Assembly: GCF_003949795.1 (NCBI RefSeq)
Contig: NZ_RPRY01000001.1
Span: 1 to 64,000 of the forward strand
DNA length: 64,000 nt
Direction of reading: 5' to 3'
Origin: Streptomyces sp. WAC06614
Lineage (GTDB): Bacteria; Actinomycetota; Actinomycetes; Streptomycetales; Streptomycetaceae
The notes under the pieces were generated by a model. That model was not told where the DNA came from, ran no database searches, and saw only the letters and a list, made by a program, of their open reading frames with translations. This document shows, piece after piece, positions 9,054 through 16,740 of the stretch (positions are counted from its first letter, which is position 1; each line of letters starts with the position of its first letter). The translations under genes were made by a program, and so were the position numbers.

Positions 9054-10037
9054 ATGCATGCGATCACCATCCCGCAGCCCGGCGGCCCCGAGGCCCTGGT
9101 CTGGGCCGACGTACCCGATCCGGTGCCCGGCGAGGGCGAGGTCCTCGTCGAGGTCACGGCCGCCGCCGTGAACCGTGCCGATGTGCTCCAGCGACAGGGC
9201 TTCTACGATCCGCCGCCCGGCACCTCCCCCTACCCGGGGCTGGAGTGCTCCGGGCGGATCGCCGCCGTCGGCCCGGGCGTCCCGGGCTGGGCGGTGGGCG
9301 ACGAGGTGTGCGCGCTGCTGACCGGCGGCGGGTACGCGCAGAAGGTCGTTGTCCCGGCCGGGCAGGTGCTGCCGGTGCCCAAGGGCATGGACGTGGCGAC
9401 GGCCGCGGCCCTGCCGGAGGTCGCCTGCACGGTCTGGTCGAACCTGTTCCTGGTGGCCCACGTGCGGCCCGGTGAGACCGTCCTGGTCCACGGCGGCTCC
9501 AGCGGCATCGGGACCATGGCGATCCAGCTCGCCAAGGCCGTCGGGGCGCGGGTCGCGGTCACCGCGGGCGGGCCGGAGAAGCTGGCGCGCTGTGCGGAGC
9601 TGGGCGCGGACATCCTCATCGACTACCGCGAGCAGGACTTCGTGGCGGAGCTGGGGGCGGCGACGGGCGGCGCGGGCGCGGACGTGATCCTGGACATCAT
9701 CGGCGCCAAGTACCTGGCCCGGAACATCGAGGCGCTGGCCGTGAACGGACGGCTGGCGATCATCGGCCTCCAGGGCGGGGTCAAGGCCGAGGTGAACCTG
9801 GCCGCGCTGCTGGCGAAGCGGGCCGCCATCACGGCGACTACGCTGCGGGCCCGCCCGCTGGAGGAGAAGGCGGCCATCGTGGCGTCCGTGCGCGAGCACG
9901 TCTGGCCGCTGATCGAGTCGGGCCAGGTCCGCCCGGTGGTGCACGCCCGCTACCCGATGGCGCGGGCCGCCGACGCCCACCGGGTCATGGAGTCCAGCAC
10001 CCACATCGGCAAACTCCTCCTGACCCCGGCCTCCTGA
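9054..10037 (+). CDS. NAD(P)H:quinone oxidoreductase (zinc-free MDR family)
   Basis: 327 aa medium-chain dehydrogenase/reductase. The N-terminal GroES-like fold contains AAAVNRADVLQRQGFYDPPP and the YPGLECSG motif of the quinone oxidoreductase/PIG3 group. The Rossmann part has VHGGSSGIGTMAIQLAK near residue 145. No structural-zinc cysteine cluster is visible. It likely reduces quinones or conjugated carbonyls with NADPH. It follows the channel gene by 23 nt in the same direction and may be cotranscribed, without an obvious functional tie. Confidence 0.88.
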   Translation: MHAITIPQPGGPEALVWADVPDPVPGEGEVLVEVTAAAVNRADVLQRQGFYDPPPGTSPYPGLECSGRIAAVGPGVPGWAVGDEVCALLTGGGYAQKVVVPAGQVLPVPKGMDVATAAALPEVACTVWSNLFLVAHVRPGETVLVHGGSSGIGTMAIQLAKAVGARVAVTAGGPEKLARCAELGADILIDYREQDFVAELGAATGGAGADVILDIIGAKYLARNIEALAVNGRLAIIGLQGGVKAEVNLAALLAKRAAITATTLRARPLEEKAAIVASVREHVWPLIESGQVRPVVHARYPMARAADAHRVMESSTHIGKLLLTPAS

Positions 10038-10064
10038 CCACCACCCCGCCCGGAACCGGCCGCA

Positions 10065-10107
10065 CCCCGGCCGCGACCGCTCCCAGGTGGGGCGGCCGCG
10101 GCCGGGG
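10065..10107. terminator. bidirectional stem-loop between convergent genes
   Basis: Arms CCCCGGCCGCG (10065-10075) and CGCGGCCGGGG (10097-10107) pair perfectly over 11 bp. They lie between the convergent ends of the quinone oxidoreductase gene and bkdC. No clear T tract follows, as is common in Streptomyces. Confidence 0.6.
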
Positions 10108-10127
10108 CCGGGTGGCGGCGCTGCGGG

Positions 10128-11501
10128 CTACAGCGAGCGCAGCAGGACCGCCGGGGACTCCACGCAGTCGGCGACGTAGCGCAGGAAGCCGCCGGCCGTG
10201 CCGCCGTCACAGACGCGGTGGTCGAAGGTCAGCGAGAGCTGGACCACCTGGCGGACCGCCAGCTCGCCCTGGTGGACCCACGGCTTGGGGACGATCCGGC
10301 CGACACCCAGCATGGCCGCCTCGGGGTGGTTGATGATCGGGGTGGACCCGTCCACCCCGAACACCCCGTAGTTGTTGAGGGTGAACGTGCCCCCGGTCAG
10401 ATCGGCGGGCGCCAGCTTCCCGGCCCGGGCCACCTCGGTCAGCCGGGCGAACTCGGCGGTCAGCGCCTCCGGGTTCATGGTGTGGGCGTCCCGGACCACC
10501 GGGACCACCAGGCCCCGCTCGGTCTGCGCCGCGAAGCCCAGGTGCACCTCGGGCAGCCGGACGATCTCCTTCGCCGCGAGGTCCACGGTGGAGTTGAGCT
10601 CCGGGAACCGGGCCAGGGCGGCCGTGCAGATCCGGGCCAACAGCGCCAGCACCGAGATCTTCGGGCCGCCGGCCGCGTTCATCGCGGCCCGGGCCGCCAT
10701 CAGCTCGGTGGCATCGGCGTCCACCCAGCACGTGGCGTCCGGGATCTCGCGCCGGCTGCGCGAGAGCTTCTCGGCGACGGCCCCGCGCAGTCCCTTGAGC
10801 GGGATCCGCTCCCCGGCCACGGCCGGGACGGCGGCCGGCGCGGCCACGGGCGCGGGCGCCCGCAGCGCGGCCTCGACGTCGGCCCGCAGGATCAGCCCGT
10901 CGGGCCCGCTGCCGGACAGCGCGCGCAGGTCGAGGCCGTTGTCCTTGGCCAGCTTGCGCACCAGCGGGGAGATCACCGGCACCGGGCCACCGGCCGGCAC
11001 CGGCCGGGCCGCCGCGGCGGCCACCGGCGCGGGGGCCTGGACGGGCGCGGCCGCGGGCGCGGGGACCGGGGCGACCGGCGCGGCGGCGGGCACGGGGACC
11101 GGGGCGACCGGCGCGGCGGCAGGAGCGGCGGCCGGACGGATCCGGCGGCGCCGGGCCGGGCGGGAGTGGTCCGTGCCGTACCCGACCAGGACGTTGCCCG
11201 AACCGGACTCCGCCGGCTCGCCGCCACCGGCGGCGTCCCCGTCCCCCTCGGTGGCCGTACCGACCGCCACCGTCAGCAGCGGCGCGCCCACCGGAAGCTC
11301 GGTGCCCTCCTCGCCGAACCGGGCGGTGACCACACCGCCGTACGGACAGGGCACCTCCACCATGGCCTTGGCCGTCTCGACCTCGACCACCGGCTGGTCC
11401 ACGGCGACCACGTCACCGACGGACACCAGCCAGCGCACGATCTCGGCCTCGGTCAGCCCCTCGCCGAGGTCGGGGAGCTTGAACTCCAGTACCTGAGGCA
11501 T
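10128..11501 (-). CDS. bkdC: branched-chain 2-oxoacid dehydrogenase E2 (dihydrolipoamide acyltransferase)
   Basis: About 457 aa E2 core of the branched-chain ketoacid dehydrogenase complex. One lipoyl domain spans residues 1-76, with Lys45 in VETAKAMV as the lipoylation site. Ala/Pro-rich linkers flank a peripheral subunit-binding domain near residues 165-205 (ISPLVRKLAKDNGLDLRAL). The C-terminal acyltransferase domain ends with the catalytic motif DHRVCDGG. ATG 11501 overlaps the E1-beta stop (ATGA), and a longer reading (11513) would add MGEL. It makes isobutyryl-, isovaleryl- and 2-methylbutyryl-CoA for catabolism and for branched fatty-acid and polyketide primers. E3 is not encoded here. 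Confidence 0.93.
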   Translation of the reverse strand: MPQVLEFKLPDLGEGLTEAEIVRWLVSVGDVVAVDQPVVEVETAKAMVEVPCPYGGVVTARFGEEGTELPVGAPLLTVAVGTATEGDGDAAGGGEPAESGSGNVLVGYGTDHSRPARRRRIRPAAAPAAAPVAPVPVPAAAPVAPVPAPAAAPVQAPAPVAAAAARPVPAGGPVPVISPLVRKLAKDNGLDLRALSGSGPDGLILRADVEAALRAPAPVAAPAAVPAVAGERIPLKGLRGAVAEKLSRSRREIPDATCWVDADATELMAARAAMNAAGGPKISVLALLARICTAALARFPELNSTVDLAAKEIVRLPEVHLGFAAQTERGLVVPVVRDAHTMNPEALTAEFARLTEVARAGKLAPADLTGGTFTLNNYGVFGVDGSTPIINHPEAAMLGVGRIVPKPWVHQGELAVRQVVQLSLTFDHRVCDGGTAGGFLRYVADCVESPAVLLRSL

Positions 11502-12499
11502 CAGTTCTCCCACTGAAGGCGGGCCACGGTGTCCAGGATCCGGTCCACGCCGGGCAGGTGGTGCTTCTCCAGCATCGGCGGCGGGTACGGGATGTCGAAC
11601 CCGGTCACCCGCAGCACCGGCGCCTCCAGGTGGTGGAAGCAGCGCTCGGTGACCCGCGCGGCGATCTCCGCGCCCGGTCCGCCGAAGCCGTTGGCCTCGT
11701 GGACCACCACGGCGCGCCCGGTGCGGCGTACGGAGGCGATCACGGTCTCCTCGTCGAACGGCACCAGCGAGCGCAGGTCCACGACCTCCAGGTCCCAGCC
11801 CTCCTCACGGGCCGCCTCGGCGGCCTCCAGGCACACCGGCAGCGAGGGGCCGTAGGTGATCAGGGTCGCGCTGGTGCCCGCGCGCCGCACCAGGGCCTTG
11901 CCGATGCCCGGCACCGCGGCCGGGGCCGCCGCGTTCCACTCGGCCTTCGACCAGTAGAGCCGCTTGGGCTCCAGGAAGACCACCGGGTCGTCCGAGGCGA
12001 TCGAGGCCCGCAGCAGGCCGTACGCGTCCTCGACCGTGGCCGGGGTCACCACGTGCAGGCCGGGGGTGGCCACGTAGTACGCCTCGGAGGAGTCGCTGTG
12101 GTGCTCCACACCGCCGATCCCACCGCCGTAGGGAACCCGGATGGTGATGGGCAGCGGCATCGCGCCCCGGGTGCGGTTGCGCATCCGGGAGACGTGCGAG
12201 ATGAGCTGCTCGAAGGCCGGGTAGGCGAAGGCGTCGAACTGCATCTCGACGACCGGCCGCAGCCCGTACATCGCCATGCCGACGGCCGCGCCCAGGATGC
12301 CGGCCTCGGCCAGCGGGGTGTCCGTGCAGCGCTCCTCGCCGAACTCCTTGACCAGGCCGTCCGTGATCCGGAAGACCCCGCCGAGGGCACCGACGTCCTC
12401 GCCCATGACGTGGACCGTGGGGTCCTCGGCCATCGCGTCGCGCAGCGCGCGGCCCAGGGCCTGGGCCATCGTCGCCGGCTTCACCGCCACCGTGGTCAT
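11501..12499 (-). CDS. bkdB: branched-chain 2-oxoacid dehydrogenase E1 beta subunit
   Basis: About 332 aa, transketolase-like pyrimidine-binding subunit. Landmarks are VMGEDVGALGGVFRIT near residue 30, DTPLAEAGILGAAVGMAMYG near 63, and the C-terminal transketolase domain with VVDLRSLVPFDEETV. It completes the thiamine-diphosphate site with E1 alpha and decarboxylates 2-oxoacids from valine, leucine and isoleucine. Its start at 12499 overlaps the E1-alpha stop (ATGA, 12496-12499), and its stop overlaps the E2 start. The genes are thus tightly coupled in the order bkdA-bkdB-bkdC. Confidence 0.94.
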   Translation of the reverse strand: MTTVAVKPATMAQALGRALRDAMAEDPTVHVMGEDVGALGGVFRITDGLVKEFGEERCTDTPLAEAGILGAAVGMAMYGLRPVVEMQFDAFAYPAFEQLISHVSRMRNRTRGAMPLPITIRVPYGGGIGGVEHHSDSSEAYYVATPGLHVVTPATVEDAYGLLRASIASDDPVVFLEPKRLYWSKAEWNAAAPAAVPGIGKALVRRAGTSATLITYGPSLPVCLEAAEAAREEGWDLEVVDLRSLVPFDEETVIASVRRTGRAVVVHEANGFGGPGAEIAARVTERCFHHLEAPVLRVTGFDIPYPPPMLEKHHLPGVDRILDTVARLQWEN

Positions 12500-13632
12500 G
12501 CCTCCGCCTCCGCGTCCAGCTCGGCGCGCAGCATGGCGGCCTGCTCCCGCAGGCGCCCGGTCTGCTCGCTGTAGACGTGGGCGAACAGGTCCATCGGGTC
12601 CAGCACCGGGTCGGCGTTCATCCGCTCGCGCAGGGCCGCCGCCATCGTCTCGGCGGACTCCTTGGCGGCCTCGATGCCGGCCTCGTCCAGGATGCCGCGC
12701 GCGGTCAGCTCCCGCTCCAGCAGTTCCACGGGGTCGTGCTCCTTCCAGGCGGCCACCTCGTCGTCCTCCCGGTAGCGCGTGGCGTCGTCGGCGTTGGTGT
12801 GGGCGTCGATCCGGTAGGTGATCGCCTCGACCAGGGTCGGGCCGCCCCCCGTACGGGCGCGCTGGACCGCCTCGGCCAGCACCTCGTGGACGGCGGCCAC
12901 GTCGTTGCCGTCGACCAGGCGGCCCGGCATGCCGTAGCCGACGGCCTTGTGCGCGAGGGTGGGCGCGGCGGTCTGCTTGGCCAGCGGTACGGAGATGGCG
13001 AAGCCGTTGTTCTGCACGAGGAAGACGACCGGGGCCTGCCAGACGGCGGCGAAGTTCAGCGCCTCGTGGAAGTCGCCCTCGCTGGTGCCGCCGTCGCCGA
13101 CCATGGCGAGGGCCACCACGTCGTCCCCGCGCAGCCGGGCGGCGTGCGCCAGGCCCACGGCGTGCGGCAACTGGGTGGCCAGCGGGGTGCTCAGCGGGGC
13201 TATGCGGTGCTCGCGCGGGTCGTAGCCGGTGTGCCAGTCGCCCCGCAGCAGGGTCAGGGCCTGCACCGGGTCGAGCCCGCGGGCGACGGCCGCCAGGGTG
13301 TCGCGGTAGCTGGGGAAGAGCCAGTCCTGCTCGGCCAGGACCAGGGCCGCCGCCACCTCGCAGGCCTCCTGGCCCACGGTGGACGGGTAGACCGCGAGCC
13401 TGCCCTGCCGGGTCAGCGCGGTGGCCTGCGCGTTGTAGCGCCGGCCGCGCACCAGCTCGGCGTAGCACCGCCGCATCAGCTCCGGGTCCAGCTTCTCCGC
13501 GGCCGGGGTGCCCAGCACCCGGTGGGGCTCGGGGTCCGGCAGCAGCGGAGCGGCCTGCGTACGGGGCCTCCAGGAGGGAGGCGGGGTGGGACGGTAGGAC
13601 GCACCGGCACCGGGCAGCTCTTGGACCGTCAT
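12496..13632 (-). CDS. bkdA: branched-chain 2-oxoacid dehydrogenase E1 alpha subunit
   Basis: About 378 aa, with the thiamine-diphosphate motif GDGGTSEGDFHEALNFA (near residues 180-197) followed by PVVFLVQNNGFAIS. The region YRDTLAAVARGLDPVQALTLLRGDW fits the substrate channel of branched-chain E1 alpha. ATG 13632 (MTVQELPG) is chosen because GAGGAGGTG lies about 11 nt upstream; an in-frame start at 13683 would include that ribosome site in the coding region. It is the first gene of the bkdABC operon and is divergent from an Lrp-type regulator, the arrangement known for bkdR control in Streptomyces. Confidence 0.93.
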   Translation of the reverse strand: MTVQELPGAGASYRPTPPPSWRPRTQAAPLLPDPEPHRVLGTPAAEKLDPELMRRCYAELVRGRRYNAQATALTRQGRLAVYPSTVGQEACEVAAALVLAEQDWLFPSYRDTLAAVARGLDPVQALTLLRGDWHTGYDPREHRIAPLSTPLATQLPHAVGLAHAARLRGDDVVALAMVGDGGTSEGDFHEALNFAAVWQAPVVFLVQNNGFAISVPLAKQTAAPTLAHKAVGYGMPGRLVDGNDVAAVHEVLAEAVQRARTGGGPTLVEAITYRIDAHTNADDATRYREDDEVAAWKEHDPVELLERELTARGILDEAGIEAAKESAETMAAALRERMNADPVLDPMDLFAHVYSEQTGRLREQAAMLRAELDAEAEA

Positions 13633-13719
13633 GGCGGCGTACACCTCCTCGTGGGAAGCGGGCAGGGCGGGCGGCCGGGGCACCCCCGGCGGTGGCCGGA
13701 CGGGCGGGACGCCTCACCT

Positions 13720-13733
13720 ACCGATTGTTCGGT
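13720..13733. promoter_or_regulatory. ACCGA-N4-TCGGT palindrome upstream of bkdA
   Basis: ACCGATTGTTCGGT lies in the bkdA/bkdR intergenic region. It has the same half-sites and spacing as the two palindromes at the paa promoters (16673-16686 and 21206-21219) and differs from the paaN site by one base. It is probably a TetR-type operator; the cognate protein is probably the TetR encoded at 14522-15109. Confidence 0.6.
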
Positions 13734-13767
13734 CGACCGCACATTTTGGCTACAGGCGGCTCCAGGC

Positions 13768-13776
13768 TGTGGACAA
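13768..13776 (-). other. perfect DnaA box in the bkdA/bkdR intergenic region
   Basis: TGTGGACAA reads TTGTCCACA on the minus strand, the preferred Streptomyces DnaA box. It lies 59 nt upstream of the bkdR start and 35 nt from the putative TetR operator. A single isolated box could be fortuitous. Confidence 0.5.
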
Positions 13777-13834
13777 ACTGGCGGCGGGGCCCTGGGATGG
13801 GTGCAGGACGTCCAGAAGAGGGAGGCCGGGGGCA

Positions 13835-14404
13835 ATGGCGGATGAACAAATGGCCGGAGCGGGTTCCGCACCGGTCACCCCGGGCACGGCGGCCTGCCCG
13901 CCCGGCACCCCCGCGACCTCGGCGCCCCCGCGCCCCCTCGACCCGATCGACCGTTCGATCCTGCGGTTGCTCCAGACGGACGGCCGGGCCTCCATACGGT
14001 CGGTCGCCGAGCAGGTGCACGTCAGCCGGGCGAACGCGTACGCCCGGATCAACCGGCTGATCGACGACGGGGTGATCCGCGGCTTCACCGCCCGGGTCAA
14101 CCACGAGCGCGCCGGCCAGGGCGCGTCCGCGTACATCACCCTGAAGATCGTCCAGAACTCCTGGCGGACCGTGCGCGAGAAGCTGCGCGAGCTGCCCGGC
14201 GCCGCGCACATCGCGCTGGTCAGCGGGGACTTCGACGTGCTGCTGCTGGTGCACACGCCCGACAACCGCACCCTGCGCGAGCTGGTCCTCACCCGCCTCC
14301 AGGCCATCCCGGAGGTGCTCTCCACCCACACCCTGCTGGTGTTCGAGGAAACGGATCTGCTCGACCCGGACACCCCGGACGGCCCCCGCCTCGCCGAGGA
14401 CTGA
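13835..14404 (+). CDS. bkdR: Lrp/AsnC family regulator, divergent from bkdABC
   Basis: About 189 aa. After a roughly 35-residue Ala/Pro/Gly-rich leader, the Lrp/AsnC helix-turn-helix runs through DRSILRLLQTDGRASIRSVA and VSRANAYARINRLIDDGVI. The RAM ligand-binding domain follows (GDFDVLLLVHTPDN, LTRLQAIPEVLSTHTLLV). ATG 13835 follows GAGGGAGG at 13818-13824 with suitable spacing. Divergent placement from bkdA matches BkdR of Streptomyces, a branched-chain amino-acid responsive regulator of ketoacid dehydrogenase and antibiotic genes. Function is assigned from family and position. Confidence 0.85.
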   Translation: MADEQMAGAGSAPVTPGTAACPPGTPATSAPPRPLDPIDRSILRLLQTDGRASIRSVAEQVHVSRANAYARINRLIDDGVIRGFTARVNHERAGQGASAYITLKIVQNSWRTVREKLRELPGAAHIALVSGDFDVLLLVHTPDNRTLRELVLTRLQAIPEVLSTHTLLVFEETDLLDPDTPDGPRLAED

Positions 14405-14420
14405 GCCCACGGGCCGCCGC

Positions 14421-14520
14421 CGCACGCCCCGACAGGCCACCACGCGCCCCGGCGGGCCGCGTACGCCCCGCCGGGTCGCCGTACGCCCTTGCGGGCCGCC
14501 GTACGCCCCGCCGGGGCCGC
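14421..14520. repeat. five imperfect 20-bp tandem repeats between convergent genes
   Basis: Five consecutive 20-nt units share a core like GTACGCCCCGCCGGG. The three units at 14461-14520 are closest to each other and those at 14421-14460 are more degenerate. They fill nearly the whole gap between the bkdR stop and the TetR stop. They may act as a transcription barrier or be a neutral expansion. Confidence 0.75.
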
Positions 14521-14521
14521 T

Positions 14522-15109
14522 TCAGCGCGTCGTGCGCAGGCCGTCGAAGGCGAGCCGGACGACGGCCTCCGCGAGCTGGTCCCGGTCGGCCGCCGAGTGC
14601 GGCCGGTACCACTCCACCAGCGAGTTCACCATGCCGAACAGCAGCCGCGTGGCGAGCCGGGTGTCCACGTCCGCCCGCAGGTCGCCGTCGGCCGCCGCGG
14701 CGCCGAGCAGCTCGGCCACCCGGTGGTCGAACTCGCGGCGGCGCTCCAGCGCCCAGCGCTCGGTGCGCGTGTTGCCGCGCACCCGCAGCAGCAGCGTCAC
14801 GTAGGGCAGTTCGGTGACCAGCACCTCCACCGTGCGGCGCATGACGTGCTCGACGCGCGCCACCGCGCGCCCCTGCGTGGCACCGGGCTCGTCGAGGATC
14901 GCGAACAAGCCGTCCAGAGCGCGGCTGACGGCCCGCTGGAGCAGTTCCTCCTTGCCCGCGACGTGGTGGTAGATCGAGGACTTGGAGATGCCCGCCGCCT
15001 TGGAGAGGTGCTCCATGGAGGTGCCGTCGTAGCCGCGCTCGTTGAAGACCTGGACGGCCACCGACAGCAGCGTCTCGGGGGTGTAGGTGTCCCGCCGTGC
15101 CGTGGTCAT
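14522..15109 (-). CDS. paaR: TetR family regulator, probable PaaR
   Basis: About 195 aa TetR repressor. The helix-turn-helix runs from LLSVAVQVFNERGYDGTSME to HLSKAAGISKSSIYHHVAGK within residues 12-55. The rest is a helical ligand-binding domain with EHVMRRTVEVLVTELPYV and a C-terminal part typical of PaaR-like proteins. ATG 15109 overlaps the paaH stop (ATGA). The gene sits in an operon behind paaH, and the promoter region ahead of paaH/paaN contains a perfect TetR-size palindrome. It probably derepresses phenylacetate genes in response to phenylacetyl-CoA; the ligand is inferred from context. Confidence 0.83.
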   Translation of the reverse strand: MTTARRDTYTPETLLSVAVQVFNERGYDGTSMEHLSKAAGISKSSIYHHVAGKEELLQRAVSRALDGLFAILDEPGATQGRAVARVEHVMRRTVEVLVTELPYVTLLLRVRGNTRTERWALERRREFDHRVAELLGAAAADGDLRADVDTRLATRLLFGMVNSLVEWYRPHSAADRDQLAEAVVRLAFDGLRTTR

Positions 15110-16617
15110 GAGACGCCGTTCTCCTCGTCGTCGCGGTAGCCGAGCCGGTACAGCGCCAGGGAGGGCGCGTAGCGGCCGCCCGGGCACCGCTCGTCGAGGT
15201 GGTGCAGGAGGTCGTAGGCCCAGTCGCGGCCGAGCCGCGCGTGCCATTCCGACGGACCGAGGGGGTAGTTCACGCCGAGTTTCATCGCGGTGTCGATGTC
15301 CTCGGCGGTGGCCACCCCGCGGGCGACCGCGTCGGCGGTCAGGTCGATCAGCATCGCGACGGTCCGGGCGACGATCATCCCCGGCACGTCACCGATGACG
15401 CTGACCTGCTTGCCGAGCTTCTGGAACAGGCCGACGGCCTCGGCCAGGGTGCGCGCGGAGACGTCCTCGGAGGCGGACAGCGCGATCCGGGTGGCGCCGC
15501 GGTAGTCCAGGGCCAGGTCGAAGTAGACGACGTCGGTGAACTCCACCGAGGTCCTGCCGTCGACGGGCACGAGCTGGCCCTCGCCCGGCAGCCCGATGTA
15601 CGGACCGCCGGTCTCGACCTCGGTGACCGCGACCCCGGCCTCCTGCATCAGCTCCACCAGCGCGGCGGCCGGCCCCAGGTCCCCGACGACGGTGACCTTC
15701 TCCGGGGCCTCCTCGGGCGCGGCGGTACGCGGCTGCGGAGCGGTGGCGTCCGGGCCGTACGGGTACCAGCCGTGCCCCGACTTGCGGCCGAGCCGGCCCG
15801 ACTGGACCAGGCGGCGCTGGGCGAGCGAGGGGGTGAACTTGGGGCTGTGGAAGAAGGACTCCCACACCGAGCGGGTGACGGCCTCGTTGACGTCCTGGCC
15901 GATCAGGTCGGTCAGCTCGAACGGGCCCATCCGGAAGCCGCCGCACTCGCGCAGCACCGCGTCGATGGTGGCGGGGTCCGCGCCCTGCTCCTCGTGGACC
16001 GCGAAGGCCTCGGCGTAGAAGGGGCGGGCGATGCGGTTGACGATGAACCCGGGGGTGTCCGCGCAGCGGACCGGGACCTTGCCCCAGGCCTGCATCGTGG
16101 CGTACGCGCGCTCGGCGGCGCCGGGGTCGGTGGCGAAGCCGCTGACCACCTCGACCAGCGGCAGCAGCGGCGCCGGGTTGAAGAAGTGCAGGCCGACGAA
16201 CCGGCCCGGGTGCGCCAGGGCGCCGGCCAGCTCGGTGACGGAGAGGGAGGAGGTGTTCGTGGCCAGCAGGGCATCGGCCGGAACGACTCCTTCGAGTGCC
16301 GTGAACAGCGCGCGCTTGACGGCCACGTCCTCCACGACCGCTTCGATCACCAGCGCGGCCCCGGCGAGGTCGGCCAGCTCCGCGGCGGCGCCGAGCCGGC
16401 CCAGGGCGTCGTCCGCGGCCGCGCGGTCCAGGCGGTCCTTGGCGACCAGCCGCTCGATCCGGCCGGCCACCGCCCCGACGGCCTCCTGGGCCCGCCCGGG
16501 CAGGGCGTCGTGGAGCAGGACGGGGTGACCGGCGAGCAGGGCGACCTGGGCGATTCCCTGGCCCATGGTCCCGGCACCGACGACCGCCACGGTGCGGGAG
16601 CGCTCGATAGCTGTCAT
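15106..16617 (-). CDS. paaH: 3-hydroxyacyl-CoA dehydrogenase, phenylacetate pathway
   Basis: About 503 aa. It begins with the NAD-binding fold VAVVGAGTMGQGIAQVALLA and carries TNTSSLSVTELA and HFFNPAPLLPLVEVVSGF of the 3-hydroxyacyl-CoA dehydrogenase family. The C-terminal half repeats the dehydrogenase C-domain (NYPLGPSEWHARLG), giving the long two-module form typical of PaaH rather than the 280-residue butyryl form. It oxidises 3-hydroxyadipyl-CoA to 3-oxoadipyl-CoA. ATG 16617 is the start of the Rossmann fold. It is cotranscribed with the TetR gene and divergent from paaN. Confidence 0.9.
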   Translation of the reverse strand: MTAIERSRTVAVVGAGTMGQGIAQVALLAGHPVLLHDALPGRAQEAVGAVAGRIERLVAKDRLDRAAADDALGRLGAAAELADLAGAALVIEAVVEDVAVKRALFTALEGVVPADALLATNTSSLSVTELAGALAHPGRFVGLHFFNPAPLLPLVEVVSGFATDPGAAERAYATMQAWGKVPVRCADTPGFIVNRIARPFYAEAFAVHEEQGADPATIDAVLRECGGFRMGPFELTDLIGQDVNEAVTRSVWESFFHSPKFTPSLAQRRLVQSGRLGRKSGHGWYPYGPDATAPQPRTAAPEEAPEKVTVVGDLGPAAALVELMQEAGVAVTEVETGGPYIGLPGEGQLVPVDGRTSVEFTDVVYFDLALDYRGATRIALSASEDVSARTLAEAVGLFQKLGKQVSVIGDVPGMIVARTVAMLIDLTADAVARGVATAEDIDTAMKLGVNYPLGPSEWHARLGRDWAYDLLHHLDERCPGGRYAPSLALYRLGYRDDEENGVS

Positions 16618-16639
16618 GTCCCCGATCCTCCCGCATGGG

Positions 16640-16648
16640 TTGTCCACA
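16640..16648 (+). other. perfect DnaA box in the paaH/paaN intergenic region
   Basis: TTGTCCACA lies between the paaH start codon and the putative TetR operator. It is the preferred Streptomyces DnaA-box sequence. Isolated boxes bind DnaA less well than clusters, so a role is uncertain. Confidence 0.5.
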
Positions 16649-16664
16649 GGCTCGGTCGGCCCTC

Positions 16665-16692
16665 TTGTCCCGACCGATCGTTCGGTTACTCT
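16665..16692 (+). promoter_or_regulatory. paaN promoter with TetR operator in the spacer
   Basis: A -35-like TTGTCC (16665-16670) and a -10-like TACTCT (16687-16692) are separated by 16 nt. The palindrome ACCGATCGTTCGGT (16673-16686) fills that spacer, a typical repression geometry. The 18-mer at 16670-16687 recurs exactly, in inverted orientation, at 21205-21222 upstream of paaA. Confidence 0.7.
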
Positions 16693-16740
16693 AACTCCAG
16701 TCTGCTCCGCTTCGCCCGGCTCAACGAGGAGTTGGTCTTG

